The notes: a model not told the origin generated them from the letters alone. Positions 37,901-45,495 are shown, counted from the stretch's first letter. The stretch is 64,000 bases of DNA from Ferdinandcohnia sp036962685 (GCF_036962685.1 NZ_JBALOP010000038.1:49987-113986); one strand, 5' to 3'. Numbers and translations are program-made.

Positions 37901-39513
37901 CAAAGATTTATTTAGATCAATTAGCTGAAAAATATCGTGAAGCGACAACGAAACGCTTTGTGCTGAACCCAGTGATTGGAGAATATGACGATCCGGCAAA
38001 CCAACGTCAAAATGTAATGAGACTGCCAATTACACAGGATGGCAATACTATTATTTATGGGGTTGCGGGCAGTGGGAAAACAACATTTGTTGCGTCGATT
38101 ATGTACTCACTCATGGAATCTCATACGCCTGATGAGCTGAATGCGTATTTACTAGATTTTAGCTCAGAGACGCTAAGCTGGTTCCGTGAAGCGCCACATG
38201 TCGGGGATGTTCTGTTATCGCATGATAGTGAGAAGATTGATAATCTCTTTAAAATGTTGAATAGCGAGATTGAGAGACGTAAAAAGCAGTTATCTAATTA
38301 CGGTGGAGATCTTCAAACATACAACCGTTTATCAGAGGATGGCCTGCCTTCGATTGTGATTGTGATCCACAACTATGCGGCGTTTTCTGAAATGTATGAG
38401 GCGTACGAAGAGGCGATTTCCTACCTCACTCGTGAAGGAACGAAGTACGGGATTTATTTTATCTTGACGGCTGCACATACCGGTGCGGTTCGCTACCGTT
38501 TGATGCAAAACTTCAAGCAGCTGTACGTGTTGCAGCTTAATGACACGACTGAATATTCAGCGGTGCTTGGAAATGTCGATGGTGTCTTTCCATCGAAGCA
38601 TAAAGGCCGAGGTATTTTCAAGGCTGATGATGTGTATGAATTCCAGGTTGCCCTGATTACGGAGGGTGTCGAGGACATGTACCAATACATCACCGATTAC
38701 TGTCGTCGTTTGCGCGACAATTGGGGCAAGGGTGCTGCAAAGCGAATTCCAGTCTTGCCTGAAAAAGTTGATATCGAGTATCTACATGACGAAATTCGTT
38801 ACAACAAGACAAATAGACTACCAGTTGGTGTAGATAAAGATTCGCTTTCGATCTCTTATTTTGATTTCGGACAGTCGTTTGTCAATCTTGTGTTGGCTAG
38901 TAGTAGCGAATCATGCATGGGCGTGATGCAAGGGATTTCTGAAATCGTTCATGCGAATGAGAAAAATGAAGTCATCTTGCTTGACCCGAATGAGGAGCTT
39001 ATTGGGCTTGGCGGAAAGCATGTGATTGGTGCGGCAGAGATGGAAGAGACAATTGTTTATCTGTTTAACACATTGGTGTTCCGCAACAACACAACGAAGG
39101 ACGCTCTTGCCGAGGGTGCAACGCCACCAGTTTTTGACCCGATTTTCTGTATCGTTCATTCGTTCAACGACATGATGATGCTTTTATCAGAGGACGGTCA
39201 GGATAAGCTGAAGGTATTCCTTGAACGGATCGATGGACTCAATGTATTTATGGTCATCTCCGACCGTGCTGACGCCTTGAATTCAGTCGCATTCGAGCCA
39301 TGGTTTAAAAAGCAGGTTTCGCTAAGTGACGGAATCTGGGTCGGCAACGGAATTACCGATCAGTACTTAATGAAAGTTTCAAAGGTTACAAATGGCATGT
39401 ATCAAGAAATCCCTGAGGACTTCGGATACGTGCTCGTAAAAGGAAAACCAAAGTTAGTCAAACTTTTGACGGGTTCGGCAGTTCGTGAAGAGGAGGCGGT
39501 CTACCATGGATAA
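34903..39513 (+). CDS. essC: Type VII secretion ATPase EssC (FtsK/SpoIIIE type) with FHA domain
   Basis: EssC is the motor and central membrane component of Firmicutes type VII secretion. The 1,536-residue protein has an N-terminal half with an FHA domain (about residues 95-180, canonical GRGNDSHI, SSSH and NGTYVNG) and two transmembrane helices (about 270-330). Three ATPase domains follow: the first with Walker A GMTGSGKS (711-718) and Walker B LFMISDEFAEL, the second with GVAGSGKT (1053-1060), the third without a Walker A. The start is TTG 34903, 8 nt after AAGGAG; the open frame extends 18 nt further up. The phosphothreonine-binding residues of its FHA look intact, relevant because a kinase/phosphatase pair lies in the same locus. 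Confidence 0.94.
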   Translation: MILTLFDREKAFTFVLPERITGRYILTSEDANGKAADMMAIEAEDGKWFLKSNKSAFLTNDKQETLVKQEIEPFKTYTISRNHDASALLYVEPPTNGRNEYTKHEVTGHSIRVGRGNDSHIRFSNKLVSSSHCVIQYDSQGHAIIRDNNSSNGTYVNGERVKERILSTGDVVYIMGLKIIYNGKLLSLNNPHQLVFLDRNAFRPFEVQKPIIEDEEPLDDFQTEEKNDDLFYRSPRFKRDIKRTEIRIDPPPQQRELDETPLMFMLGPSITMGMGSLFMGLFTLNNVMARGGDFTQAMPTLIMSFSMLIGTVLWPILTKRHEKKQRIKHEKKRQEKYSKYIEEMAQVIEEECVRQSEILHENHVALQNLTSRITMRKRNLWERAIGQNDFLKVRLGIGDLPLNAELKYPEKKFTLEDDNLQDELYKLVETPHILKQVPVTLSFVEEYVSGVIGRRSRVQDFVKGLIFQLTALHSYDELKLVFLYDQSEEEYWKFVKWLPHVWDEGMQIRFIATDATEVKELSAYFEKEIAHRASLDEEQLKDLDQHYLIFSMSKSLASRAEMINLLLEENKDIGIGLVTLYDELKNLPKECTMVVELADDMSKIYDKDDISGSYTAFDAEFYERDDAEEVAIRLANIQLASSVEAYTLPDMITFLEMFGVSKIEHLNALTRWKENNPVLSIETPIGVDTMGESFKLDLHEKYHGPHGLIAGMTGSGKSEFIMTFILSLAVNYHPDEVAFILIDYKGGGMANAFLNLPHLAGTITNLDGAAVKRSLISIQSELKRRQSIFSETSRRMNVSNIDIYKYQKLYREGQVSEPLQHLFMISDEFAELKTQQPEFMEQLVSAARIGRSLGVHLILATQKPSGVVDDQIWSNSKFRISLKVQEKADSMEVIKRPDAAELSQTGRFYLQVGYNELFELGQSAWAGAPYYPTEKVEKYVDESISVIDHLGRVIKSAKIDRRNMVKNPPKQIDEVTKYLESLAKQENITVKQLWLDPIPAKIYLDQLAEKYREATTKRFVLNPVIGEYDDPANQRQNVMRLPITQDGNTIIYGVAGSGKTTFVASIMYSLMESHTPDELNAYLLDFSSETLSWFREAPHVGDVLLSHDSEKIDNLFKMLNSEIERRKKQLSNYGGDLQTYNRLSEDGLPSIVIVIHNYAAFSEMYEAYEEAISYLTREGTKYGIYFILTAAHTGAVRYRLMQNFKQLYVLQLNDTTEYSAVLGNVDGVFPSKHKGRGIFKADDVYEFQVALITEGVEDMYQYITDYCRRLRDNWGKGAAKRIPVLPEKVDIEYLHDEIRYNKTNRLPVGVDKDSLSISYFDFGQSFVNLVLASSSESCMGVMQGISEIVHANEKNEVILLDPNEELIGLGGKHVIGAAEMEETIVYLFNTLVFRNNTTKDALAEGATPPVFDPIFCIVHSFNDMMMLLSEDGQDKLKVFLERIDGLNVFMVISDRADALNSVAFEPWFKKQVSLSDGIWVGNGITDQYLMKVSKVTNGMYQEIPEDFGYVLVKGKPKLVKLLTGSAVREEEAVYHG

Positions 39514-39757
39514 AGTGTTAGTCGAAGTATTCATTCCAGCCGCCGGTGAATCCTACGACGTCTTCATCCCGGCCGGGAGCAAGCTCTATGAAGTTACATT
39601 TTTACTCGCAAACACCATGACAGAGCTCTCGGGCGGCTACTTCGTCGCAACGGACACCACCGTCGTTTGCGACCGCGAAACCGGCACAATCTTTAACATC
39701 AACCAAACCGTGGAAGAGTTAGGATTTCTGAATGGGAAGAAATTGATGTTGGTGTAG
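39506..39757 (+). CDS. EsaB/YukD-like ubiquitin-fold protein
   Basis: This 83-residue protein overlaps the end of essC by 8 nt (ATGGATAA), with GGAGG about 10 nt upstream. Sequence and length fit the EsaB/YukD family of small ubiquitin-like proteins, which are core or regulatory cytosolic components of type VII systems: beta strands VLVEVFIP and YDVFIPAGSKLYEV, then a helix and a terminal strand KLMLV. The similarity is weak by eye; position after essC is the stronger argument. Confidence 0.75.
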   Translation: MDKVLVEVFIPAAGESYDVFIPAGSKLYEVTFLLANTMTELSGGYFVATDTTVVCDRETGTIFNINQTVEELGFLNGKKLMLV

Positions 39758-39765
39758 GTGGGCCT

Positions 39766-39905
39766 CGGGGGAGCAAATTTGGCTTAGGGAACAATTATTT
39801 GGAGTTAGGGAACAATTCCAGCCGGATAGGGGACAATTCCTGCAAGTTAGGGAACAATTCACTCAACTTAGGTCACAAATACCTGGAAAGAGGAACTAAT
39901 TCCGC
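39766..39905 (+). repeat. Tandem array B1: seven 21-nt units with keyword GGGAACAATT
   Basis: The keyword starts at about 39766, then 39787, 39808, 39829, 39850, 39871 and 39892, exactly 21 nt apart. About 11 conserved nt (TAGGGAACAATT) alternate with about 10 variable nt. Another array of this family is at 55740-55856. It directly follows the EsaB-like gene and abuts array C1. Confidence 0.92.
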
Positions 39906-39939
39906 TCCGACTCGATTCGTGAAATAGCGGAAATTCCAG

Positions 39940-40072
39940 CTTTGTCCGATAAATTGAAAAGTTTGGGCGATATCTGGCCGAAATGGTCCGATATAATCGT
40001 TTTTTTGTCCGATATATTCAAATTTCTGGCCGATATATTCAAAACTTTGTCCGATATGTTTAAAAAGGCCCG
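39940..40072 (+). repeat. Tandem array C1: six 21-nt units with keyword GTCCGATATATT
   Basis: The keyword starts at 39944, 39965, 39986, 40007, 40028 and 40049, exactly 21 nt apart. The word is partly self-complementary (ATATAT). The reverse-complement family, ATATCGGAC, recurs with the same 21-nt period at 62350-62465. Confidence 0.92.
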
Positions 40073-40110
40073 GGGCCACATCGCATATGTGACCCAGCCC
40101 GGGTTATACC
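40070..40110. terminator. GC-rich hairpin after the 21-nt arrays
   Basis: CCCGGGGCCACAT and ATGTGACCCAGCCCGGG form an imperfect stem around CGCAT. The following TTATACC is only weakly T-rich, so terminator function is uncertain. Confidence 0.4.
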
Positions 40111-40176
40111 GAAACAACCAAGTGGTAACACTTTTATATGCATTCAAAGTCATTGATCAAGTTAGGAAGGTGCCAT

Positions 40177-40971
40177 ATGAGGTTACAAAAGAGGGTAGTC
40201 TTATTCCTTCTTCTATTCATTCTAATAATAGGAGGAACAGGGTGTATGAGCTCAAGTAGCGCAGGAACAGAGGAAAAAGCAATTAAATATTTAGAAGAAA
40301 AGTATGGAAAAGAATTTGAGGTCATGTGGTCTAAAGAGGGCAGTAAGCTTTTTCAGGATTTATATGGTGGAGATATGATTACTGTTCATCCAAAGAACGA
40401 ACCGAATATCGTCTTTATTGTGAAGGAATATAACGATGAGGGTGATTGGATTGATGATTATTTACCCGCAAAATGGGGTTATGAGCTTCATCAACAACTA
40501 GAATCAGATATTGCGAAGGAACTCCCAGAGGGAACCGAATTTAAAGTGAATTTATCCGCGGGTAATGACCAATATGACGAAACCATGGCTGACATGTCAG
40601 TCGATGAATTCCTTAGTGAAAATAAAGATGTTAAAGTTTCTCTCACTGCAGGGGTAAAAACAAAAGGTGAACCAGATATCAATCAATACAGTGAGGGAAT
40701 CTACAATCTTTTTCAATTAATAAAGGGATTAGATGTTGAACTTTATGTCATTTCGGTTGGATTTGTTGATGAATCAGAGGAAATTACAGAATACATCAGA
40801 TCATCTTTTGTCAATAATCTTCCATGGTCTAACTTAGATGCGAAGGTTTACGGAGAAGTGAATGTGGATGATAGGCTAGATCCTGAAAACCCTAGTGATA
40901 TTGTTCATCCTAGTGTAATTCTTCATAGTCCTGAAAATGTAATCGAGAACTACGAAGCGTTTGGGGAGTGA
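40177..40971 (+). CDS. Lipoprotein, candidate immunity protein of the adjacent lipase
   Basis: The 264-residue protein has a lipoprotein signal with lipobox IIGGTGC, so it is anchored outside the cytoplasmic membrane. The rest is a soluble acidic domain that I do not recognise. It lies 4 nt before the probable type VII lipase. In Staphylococcus aureus the type VII lipase toxin TslA is neutralised by lipoproteins encoded beside it, so an immunity role is inferred from localisation and position. ATG 40177 is supported by AAGGTG about 6 nt upstream; the longer open frame begins inside array DNA. Confidence 0.72.
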   Translation: MRLQKRVVLFLLLFILIIGGTGCMSSSSAGTEEKAIKYLEEKYGKEFEVMWSKEGSKLFQDLYGGDMITVHPKNEPNIVFIVKEYNDEGDWIDDYLPAKWGYELHQQLESDIAKELPEGTEFKVNLSAGNDQYDETMADMSVDEFLSENKDVKVSLTAGVKTKGEPDINQYSEGIYNLFQLIKGLDVELYVISVGFVDESEEITEYIRSSFVNNLPWSNLDAKVYGEVNVDDRLDPENPSDIVHPSVILHSPENVIENYEAFGE

Positions 40972-40975
40972 TTAG

Positions 40976-42379
40976 ATGTCACTAACTAATTTAACTGAAG
41001 AAGAAAAATATATTTTGTTGCAGTTATCTTATTTAGACATTCCTGATAATCTTCGCCCAAGTGAAAAAAAGCCAGTCACAATCGATCGAATTATGGAAGA
41101 ACTGAGTAAGAAGTCTTTAGATGAAGGTACTCAGAAAAAATTCGATGAGATTAAGTCTTATATGGGAAGAGATGATTACAAGTCTTCCCCTCTTAATGAA
41201 ATTAAATTAGTGGGTTACCAAAACAATAATCCGAATGGCGGTAATAACTCGGATGGTAGGTCTCATAGTGGTTTCGTCGGATATGCCTTTACGGATGGAA
41301 AAGGAAATGGAACTGCTTTATATAGGGGAAGTGAAGACTTAACAAATCCATCTCATATCGCAACGGATTGGGTATCAAATGTAGATGCAGGATTAGGCGT
41401 TGAGATTCGCCAACAAAGAGAAGCAGATGCCTTTTATCAAAAATATATTGCTGGTCTCGATGGTGAGCAATATGTATTCGGTCATTCGAAGGGAGGAAAT
41501 CTTGCTGCATACGTTCTTGTCAATAATCTAGACGAACGGTTAAGTTCTTACATCGTGAATGGAGCACCTTTGTATTGGTGGAATTTAACAAAGGAACAGC
41601 AAGAAGCACTTAAAGGAGACCGAAACACATTCATTGTCCATGAAGGCGATTTTGTCTCCTCCTTAGGGTATGCACAATACGTAGATAAAACGGTTTATAT
41701 TAATAATCCAGATGAAGGGCTTATGTACCCACATGGATTAGATAGTGTGAATTTTACATCTACTGGAGATTTTGAAAAGTATTTTGATGGTCAATCGGAT
41801 ACGCGAACCTACGCCAATGCAGGAGCCGCTACTATCTTTTATTTAGTGTCCAATTTACCTAAGGTGCAAATATATAAAGCGTCTGTCTATATTCGTGAAG
41901 CCACGATGCAAATGTTAGAAGCGGCCGTTCGGGGGATAAGAAAAACAGTAGAATTTGTAAAAGATCAAGTAACAAAGCTTATCGCGAAGGTAAAGGATTT
42001 ATCCCAAAAAATCAAAGCTCAGGTTACCCAGTTCTTTAATGACTTAGCTCAAAAAGCAGCAATCCTTTTCGTAAAAATAGTAGCTAAACTTGGTGGGTAC
42101 TTTCCAGTTGAACCATATATAAAAGTCAATGTTGAAAGGCTTTACTACTATGCGCAAAGACTAGAAGCGATAAAACGGAGAATTAGCGTACTGAATGACA
42201 GGATTGATTCCCTGTACTGGGAGGTTGACCTGTTAGATATCCGTCATGTGTTGAACGCCGACATTTTAACGACATTCCCACACAGGCTCAATCAAAACAT
42301 TAACTACCTAAATACTGCCGCACGATTGCTTGAGTCCAATGAAGTGAAGTTAGTTGGAAAGGCAAGGATTATCCGATAG
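40976..42379 (+). CDS. Alpha/beta-hydrolase (DUF2974/Mbeg1-like lipase) with C-terminal helical domain, candidate type VII toxin
   Basis: The N-terminal half (about residues 1-290) is a lipase-like alpha/beta hydrolase with nucleophile elbow GHSKGGN (Ser171). Asp225 (EGDFVSSLG) and His253 (YPHGLDS) are plausible partners of the triad. The C-terminal half (about 300-467) is entirely helical, with amphipathic and coiled-coil segments, and there is no signal peptide. This toxin-first, helical-targeting-last layout matches the reverse-LXG lipase TslA described for the S. aureus type VII system. It sits inside the essC/WXG100 locus between a lipoprotein and a small helical protein, as TslA does with its immunity proteins and helical partners. 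Substrate and secretion are inferred. Confidence 0.78.
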   Translation: MSLTNLTEEEKYILLQLSYLDIPDNLRPSEKKPVTIDRIMEELSKKSLDEGTQKKFDEIKSYMGRDDYKSSPLNEIKLVGYQNNNPNGGNNSDGRSHSGFVGYAFTDGKGNGTALYRGSEDLTNPSHIATDWVSNVDAGLGVEIRQQREADAFYQKYIAGLDGEQYVFGHSKGGNLAAYVLVNNLDERLSSYIVNGAPLYWWNLTKEQQEALKGDRNTFIVHEGDFVSSLGYAQYVDKTVYINNPDEGLMYPHGLDSVNFTSTGDFEKYFDGQSDTRTYANAGAATIFYLVSNLPKVQIYKASVYIREATMQMLEAAVRGIRKTVEFVKDQVTKLIAKVKDLSQKIKAQVTQFFNDLAQKAAILFVKIVAKLGGYFPVEPYIKVNVERLYYYAQRLEAIKRRISVLNDRIDSLYWEVDLLDIRHVLNADILTTFPHRLNQNINYLNTAARLLESNEVKLVGKARIIR

Positions 42380-42404
42380 GAGAGAACTAAAGGAGGGACC
42401 TCAG

Positions 42405-42596
42405 GTGAAACCTCATGTTAGACGGAAGATTAATAGCATAATTAATGAAATTAATGCCATCTCAAGGGAACTCGATGAAATCTCAAATGGTCTTAATCGA
42501 GAATTCAAAGGGATTGGCTCTACCAAAAGTGCATCTAGCTTGCAAAGTGCAGCTGACAAGTACCGAAGAGTCGGCTACAACCTCAGAAGGATTTAA
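42405..42596 (+). CDS. Small helical partner protein (63 residues)
   Basis: GTG 42405 follows AAAGGAGG by 7 nt. The product is a predicted two-helix protein (INSIINEINAISRELDEIS, then FKGIGSTKSASSLQSAADKY) with the FxGIG..A..L...A.KYR pattern found in small proteins encoded beside LXG-type toxins. It may form a targeting complex with the helical C-terminus of the upstream lipase. No family was identified with certainty. The longer open frame beginning at 42354 overlaps the lipase and lacks a ribosome binding site. Confidence 0.65.
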   Translation: MKPHVRRKINSIINEINAISRELDEISNGLNREFKGIGSTKSASSLQSAADKYRRVGYNLRRI

Positions 42597-42619
42597 GCGA
42601 GTAAGCTAGCAAACTCAAA

Positions 42620-42930
42620 AAATCGTACCCGTTTTGTGGAAGTGTTTTGGAGAATAGGTACGAATCATGGGCTTGTGTACCCGATTGATTGCGGTTTGGA
42701 TGGGAATGGTAACGCATTGCAGTCATGCATACCCGATTGAGTGAGATTTAATTGAAAAGGGTAACGCAACAAGGTCATGCGTGCCCAATTCGTTAGGGTT
42801 TGTATAAAAAGAGTAACGCAACACTGGTTTCCTTCCCCAATTGAACTAGATTCTAGTAAGAAAGGTAACGCAACACGCGTTTGCGTGCCCGATTCAATAG
42901 ACTTCTAGAAAAATAGGGAATGCATTACAA
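42620..42930 (+). repeat. Tandem array D1: six 52-nt units with keyword GGTAACGCA
   Basis: GGTAACGCA (or a close variant) starts at 42657, 42708, 42760, 42812, 42864 and 42916, and a second word GTGCCCGATT runs in register at 42626, 42677, 42729, 42781, 42833 and 42885. Both have a period of 51-52 nt. The non-coding array follows the lipase module. Confidence 0.9.
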
Positions 42931-42983
42931 CCTGAAGAACTCTTTTAGATTGTCCTTTTAAAAAACGGAATAAATACAGATTT

Positions 42984-43145
42984 GCGATATATCAAAGTGT
43001 TAATTTTATCAAAGTGGTATATCGCAAAAACGATTATCGGTATATCGGAGGTCCGATTCATTACCGTGGTATACTGCAAACGCCATAATTGGTATACCAA
43101 CCTAGCCAAAACGCAGGCTCGATATACCGAAAAACCAAGCGCGGC
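42984..43145 (+). repeat. Tandem array D2: about three 52-nt units with paired GGTATATCG words
   Basis: GGTATAYC words start near 42987 and at 43016, 43039, 43068, 43091 and 43120, spaced alternately 29 and 23 nt, so the repeat period is again 52 nt. The units contain ATCGGTATATCGG and GTGGTATA palindrome-like words. The array ends about 95 nt before the first WXG100 gene. Confidence 0.82.
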
Positions 43146-43240
43146 CCCAAAAAACCGTACACCAACGCTAATCCAAAAGTTCTCTCGGCCCAAAGTCGAG
43201 TTAACTCATACATATCCCATGTTAAGGAGGTGAAAAAACA

Positions 43241-43543
43241 ATGGCACGTTCAATTACAGTTGATCCAGCGAAACTAGACACTGCGGCTACCCGCATTGAC
43301 CAACAATCTGCTGACTACGAGAGACTCTATAAGGCTCTTTACACAGAGGTTGAAGGTATGGGTGCAGCATGGCAAGGTACTGATAATATGGCATATGTTT
43401 CTCAAATCAAGGGCTTCATGGATGACTTCCAAAAAATGACGAACTTGATGAGACAATACTCCGAATTCTTAAAGCTTAGCTCAAAAACATATCGTGAAAC
43501 ACAAAACGAGGTAGTAAACCAAGCGCGTCGCTTAACTAACTAA
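43241..43543 (+). CDS. WXG100 protein (EsxA-like), copy 1
   Basis: The 100-residue helical hairpin has the WXG motif in the turn (AAWQGTDN), the length and layout of EsxA/YukE. Such proteins are secreted by EssC-type systems as dimers and are needed for secretion of larger substrates. AAGGAGGTG precedes the ATG by about 9 nt. No YxxxD/E export motif is seen at the C-terminus (YRETQ has Gln at +4). It is followed 41 nt later by a second WXG100 gene, so they may form a heterodimer. Confidence 0.93.
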   Translation: MARSITVDPAKLDTAATRIDQQSADYERLYKALYTEVEGMGAAWQGTDNMAYVSQIKGFMDDFQKMTNLMRQYSEFLKLSSKTYRETQNEVVNQARRLTN

Positions 43544-43584
43544 TCTCGATACCTACTAATCTAACAAAAAAAGGAGGTGCTACT

Positions 43585-43887
43585 ATGTCAGTTGATGGAA
43601 TCAAGATTTCCCTTGGAGAGGTTAGTAAAACCGCTGGGCAAATCCGTACCCTAAACCAACAGCTTTCGACTGCATTAGAAGACATCAAGAAGGAAATGAA
43701 CGGCTTAGCCGCTACATGGAACTCTGACGCTTCTAATACAATTCGCGGAAACTTCAATGCATTGGCTCCACGCTTCGAGGAGTATCGCCAAGTCATTGAT
43801 AGCTACGCCAAATTCCTTGACAACACAGTTACAAACTACAACGCGGCTGAAACAGCAATTAACAATAACGCTAGCGCATTTAAATAA
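43585..43887 (+). CDS. WXG100 protein, copy 2
   Basis: The 100-residue helical hairpin has ATWNSDAS in the turn (WXS variant of WXG) and a C-terminal YNAAE, which fits the YxxxD/E type VII export motif lacking in copy 1. AAAGGAGGTG lies 8 nt before the ATG. The two adjacent genes differ clearly in sequence, which fits an ESAT-6/CFP-10-like pair in which one partner carries the signal. Confidence 0.92.
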   Translation: MSVDGIKISLGEVSKTAGQIRTLNQQLSTALEDIKKEMNGLAATWNSDASNTIRGNFNALAPRFEEYRQVIDSYAKFLDNTVTNYNAAETAINNNASAFK

Positions 43888-44115
43888 TCCATGAGGAGGG
43901 CAATTGGCCTCGCTGATTGTCCTCACTCACAACTTTATTCAGCGAAGTTCTTATCTAGGCATGCTAATACTATTCAATTCAGTTGGGTTCAACCCAGACT
44001 AAATTAAAGAACTCAGACTAAGAGCGCCACCTCCTGTGGCAACGTCTTTGTGACCCACTTTGTGTGGGGCTAAAAATTCTGGGCGCAAATACGCCAAGGT
44101 GCATTTGATAAACAA
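43888..44115 (+). repeat. Composite hairpin element between the WXG100 genes and the FHA gene
   Basis: The order is a GAGGAGGGCAAT...ATTGTCCTC hairpin, ACTTTATTCAGCGAAGTTC, GTTGGGTTCAACCC (a T-loop-like GGTTCAA hairpin), AAAGAACTCAGACTAAGAGCGCCAC-CTCCT-GTGGC split over 44006-44041, CCCACTTTGTGTGGG, and AAATACGCC-AA-GGTGCATTT. Shared blocks occur at 15045, 54148, 57015 and 59461. It ends 17 nt before the FHA gene start. Confidence 0.75.
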
Positions 44116-44131
44116 TGGGAGTGCAAGAAAA

Positions 44132-45385
44132 ATGATCAAACATGTTGATTTACATATTGAAAACTACGGTGTTTCGAAATTCATCTTTTATAGAGTGCCA
44201 TCTCAGATCCGTGTTGATTTTACAGAAGCCGATAAGCTTAAAAACAACAAGGTTCCAGGGCTTTTACCATGTGTTGTGATTAATAAGGACGATGAGGCAT
44301 ATTTTCGCTACGACCTGGTGTCTGAGGTGACGATTGCGCAAGCTTCAACAAACCAACTCACCAAAGAACAGATCCACTCATTTTTCACTAATATCGTCGA
44401 AACATTGATTGAGGCTGAGCGGCTTGGGTTGAATGTGAACAACTTTGTTATTGATGAGAACTACATCTTTATTGATAATTTTTCAAACAGATTAATTCTA
44501 CTGTACATGCCGATTAAAAATAATATTTTTGAAAAGGTATCAATCCGGGAATTCTTCACCCGCTTCTTACACTCCCACTCCTATGATGAAAATGATGACC
44601 TGACTTATTTTGTGAGATTACATAACTATTTCGCTACCGCAGAGGAAATCAATTTATATGCGCTTCAAAAAAAGCTGCACGAGCTGTTGGTAAACAAGCC
44701 GGCTTCACCACAAAGTTTTAAGAAGCTGCCAATTCAAGATGAGGAACCGCAGACTCCGAATTACTATAGCCCAGGTAGTGAAATCAAGGCATCTGAAGAA
44801 AATGGCGTCATCACATCAGAATACAGTAGTAAAAGGTCTGATAAAAAGAAAAGGCAACAGCTTGAGATTGAGGAAGAGGTTCAGTACAAGCGAATTACTC
44901 GCACCGAGCTTGGTGAAGGGAACTCTCTGTTAGCCGGTGGAACCTCAATCAACATTAAGCCGAATATAGGTAGTCCGATTTCGTTTGACACAGATGAGCC
45001 TGAGGAGGAAGAAGGAACAACCGTCCTTACTGCTTACAAGGAACCGGAAGAGGAAGAAGGAACAACTACACTTGGCGTAGGCACAAGCTTCCAACAGCAG
45101 CCATTCCTGCTAACAGCGACTCAAGAAAAAATCATGGTATCAAAGCAAGTGTTTAAAATCGGCCGTGACCCACAAGCTACCGATTACACATCGAAAAATA
45201 AAGTGGTCGGTCGCGTACACGCAGAGATAGTTACTGAGAACGGGGAATATTTTATCGTAGATCAAGAATCACGAAACGGCAGCTTTGTAAATGGCGTCAA
45301 GCTTGACCCAAAAAACAAGGTGAAAATCAAGCATGAAGACAAAATCAAATTAGCGAACGAAGAATTTGTCTTCCGGCTTTTTTAA
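44132..45385 (+). CDS. DUF6382-like/FHA-domain protein of the type VII locus
   Basis: The 417-residue protein has an N-terminal domain (about residues 1-190) of the DUF6382 type (DLHIENYGVSKFIFYRV; LLPCVVINKDDEAYFRYD), an acidic linker and a C-terminal FHA domain (about 325-417; IGRDPQ.TDY, VGRVHAEIV, ESRNGSFVNG), expected to bind phosphothreonine. The linker carries two near-identical acidic motifs, PEEEEGTTVLT and PEEEEGTTTLG (about 305-325), which resemble the ETT phospho-switch of mycobacterial GarA. ATG 44132 has GGGAGTG about 8 nt upstream. The N-domain may play the role of the cytosolic EssB domain, but this is conjecture. The DUF assignment is from memory of the motif. Confidence 0.8.
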   Translation: MIKHVDLHIENYGVSKFIFYRVPSQIRVDFTEADKLKNNKVPGLLPCVVINKDDEAYFRYDLVSEVTIAQASTNQLTKEQIHSFFTNIVETLIEAERLGLNVNNFVIDENYIFIDNFSNRLILLYMPIKNNIFEKVSIREFFTRFLHSHSYDENDDLTYFVRLHNYFATAEEINLYALQKKLHELLVNKPASPQSFKKLPIQDEEPQTPNYYSPGSEIKASEENGVITSEYSSKRSDKKKRQQLEIEEEVQYKRITRTELGEGNSLLAGGTSINIKPNIGSPISFDTDEPEEEEGTTVLTAYKEPEEEEGTTTLGVGTSFQQQPFLLTATQEKIMVSKQVFKIGRDPQATDYTSKNKVVGRVHAEIVTENGEYFIVDQESRNGSFVNGVKLDPKNKVKIKHEDKIKLANEEFVFRLF

Positions 45386-45388
45386 AAA

Positions 45389-45495
45389 TGTCTAGCTTCA
45401 GGCGCCATCGGCTCGAGGTCACAATCCAATCGCTTCGGAAGGAAAAAACACCTTCTGTCAGCGCTTGTCGCCGATAAGCGGGCGTCTTACGCATT
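45389..45495 (+). repeat. TCTAGCT-family dispersed repeat
   Basis: TGTCTAGCTTCAGGCGCCATCGG..CTCGAGGTCAC..., CGCTTCGGAAGG, CACCTTCTGTCAGCGC and CTTGTCGCCGATAAGCGGGCGTCTTACGC match the block order of the minus-strand copy at 14844. It ends immediately before the ribosome binding site of the phosphatase gene. Confidence 0.8.

Noticed and set aside
39873..40259. Several overlapping ORFs over arrays B1 and C1 on both strands
   Set aside because: The 21-nt period keeps a frame open by chance on both strands at once; the plus-strand ORF runs into the lipoprotein gene in another frame.
42982..43277. ORFs across array D2 extending into the first WXG100 gene
   Set aside because: Different frame from the WXG100 gene and composed of repeats; no start signal.
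43980..44110. tRNA or tmRNA fragment because of GTTGGGTTCAACCC
   Set aside because: A T-loop-like hairpin is present but no acceptor stem, anticodon arm or CCA region accompanies it in any copy.
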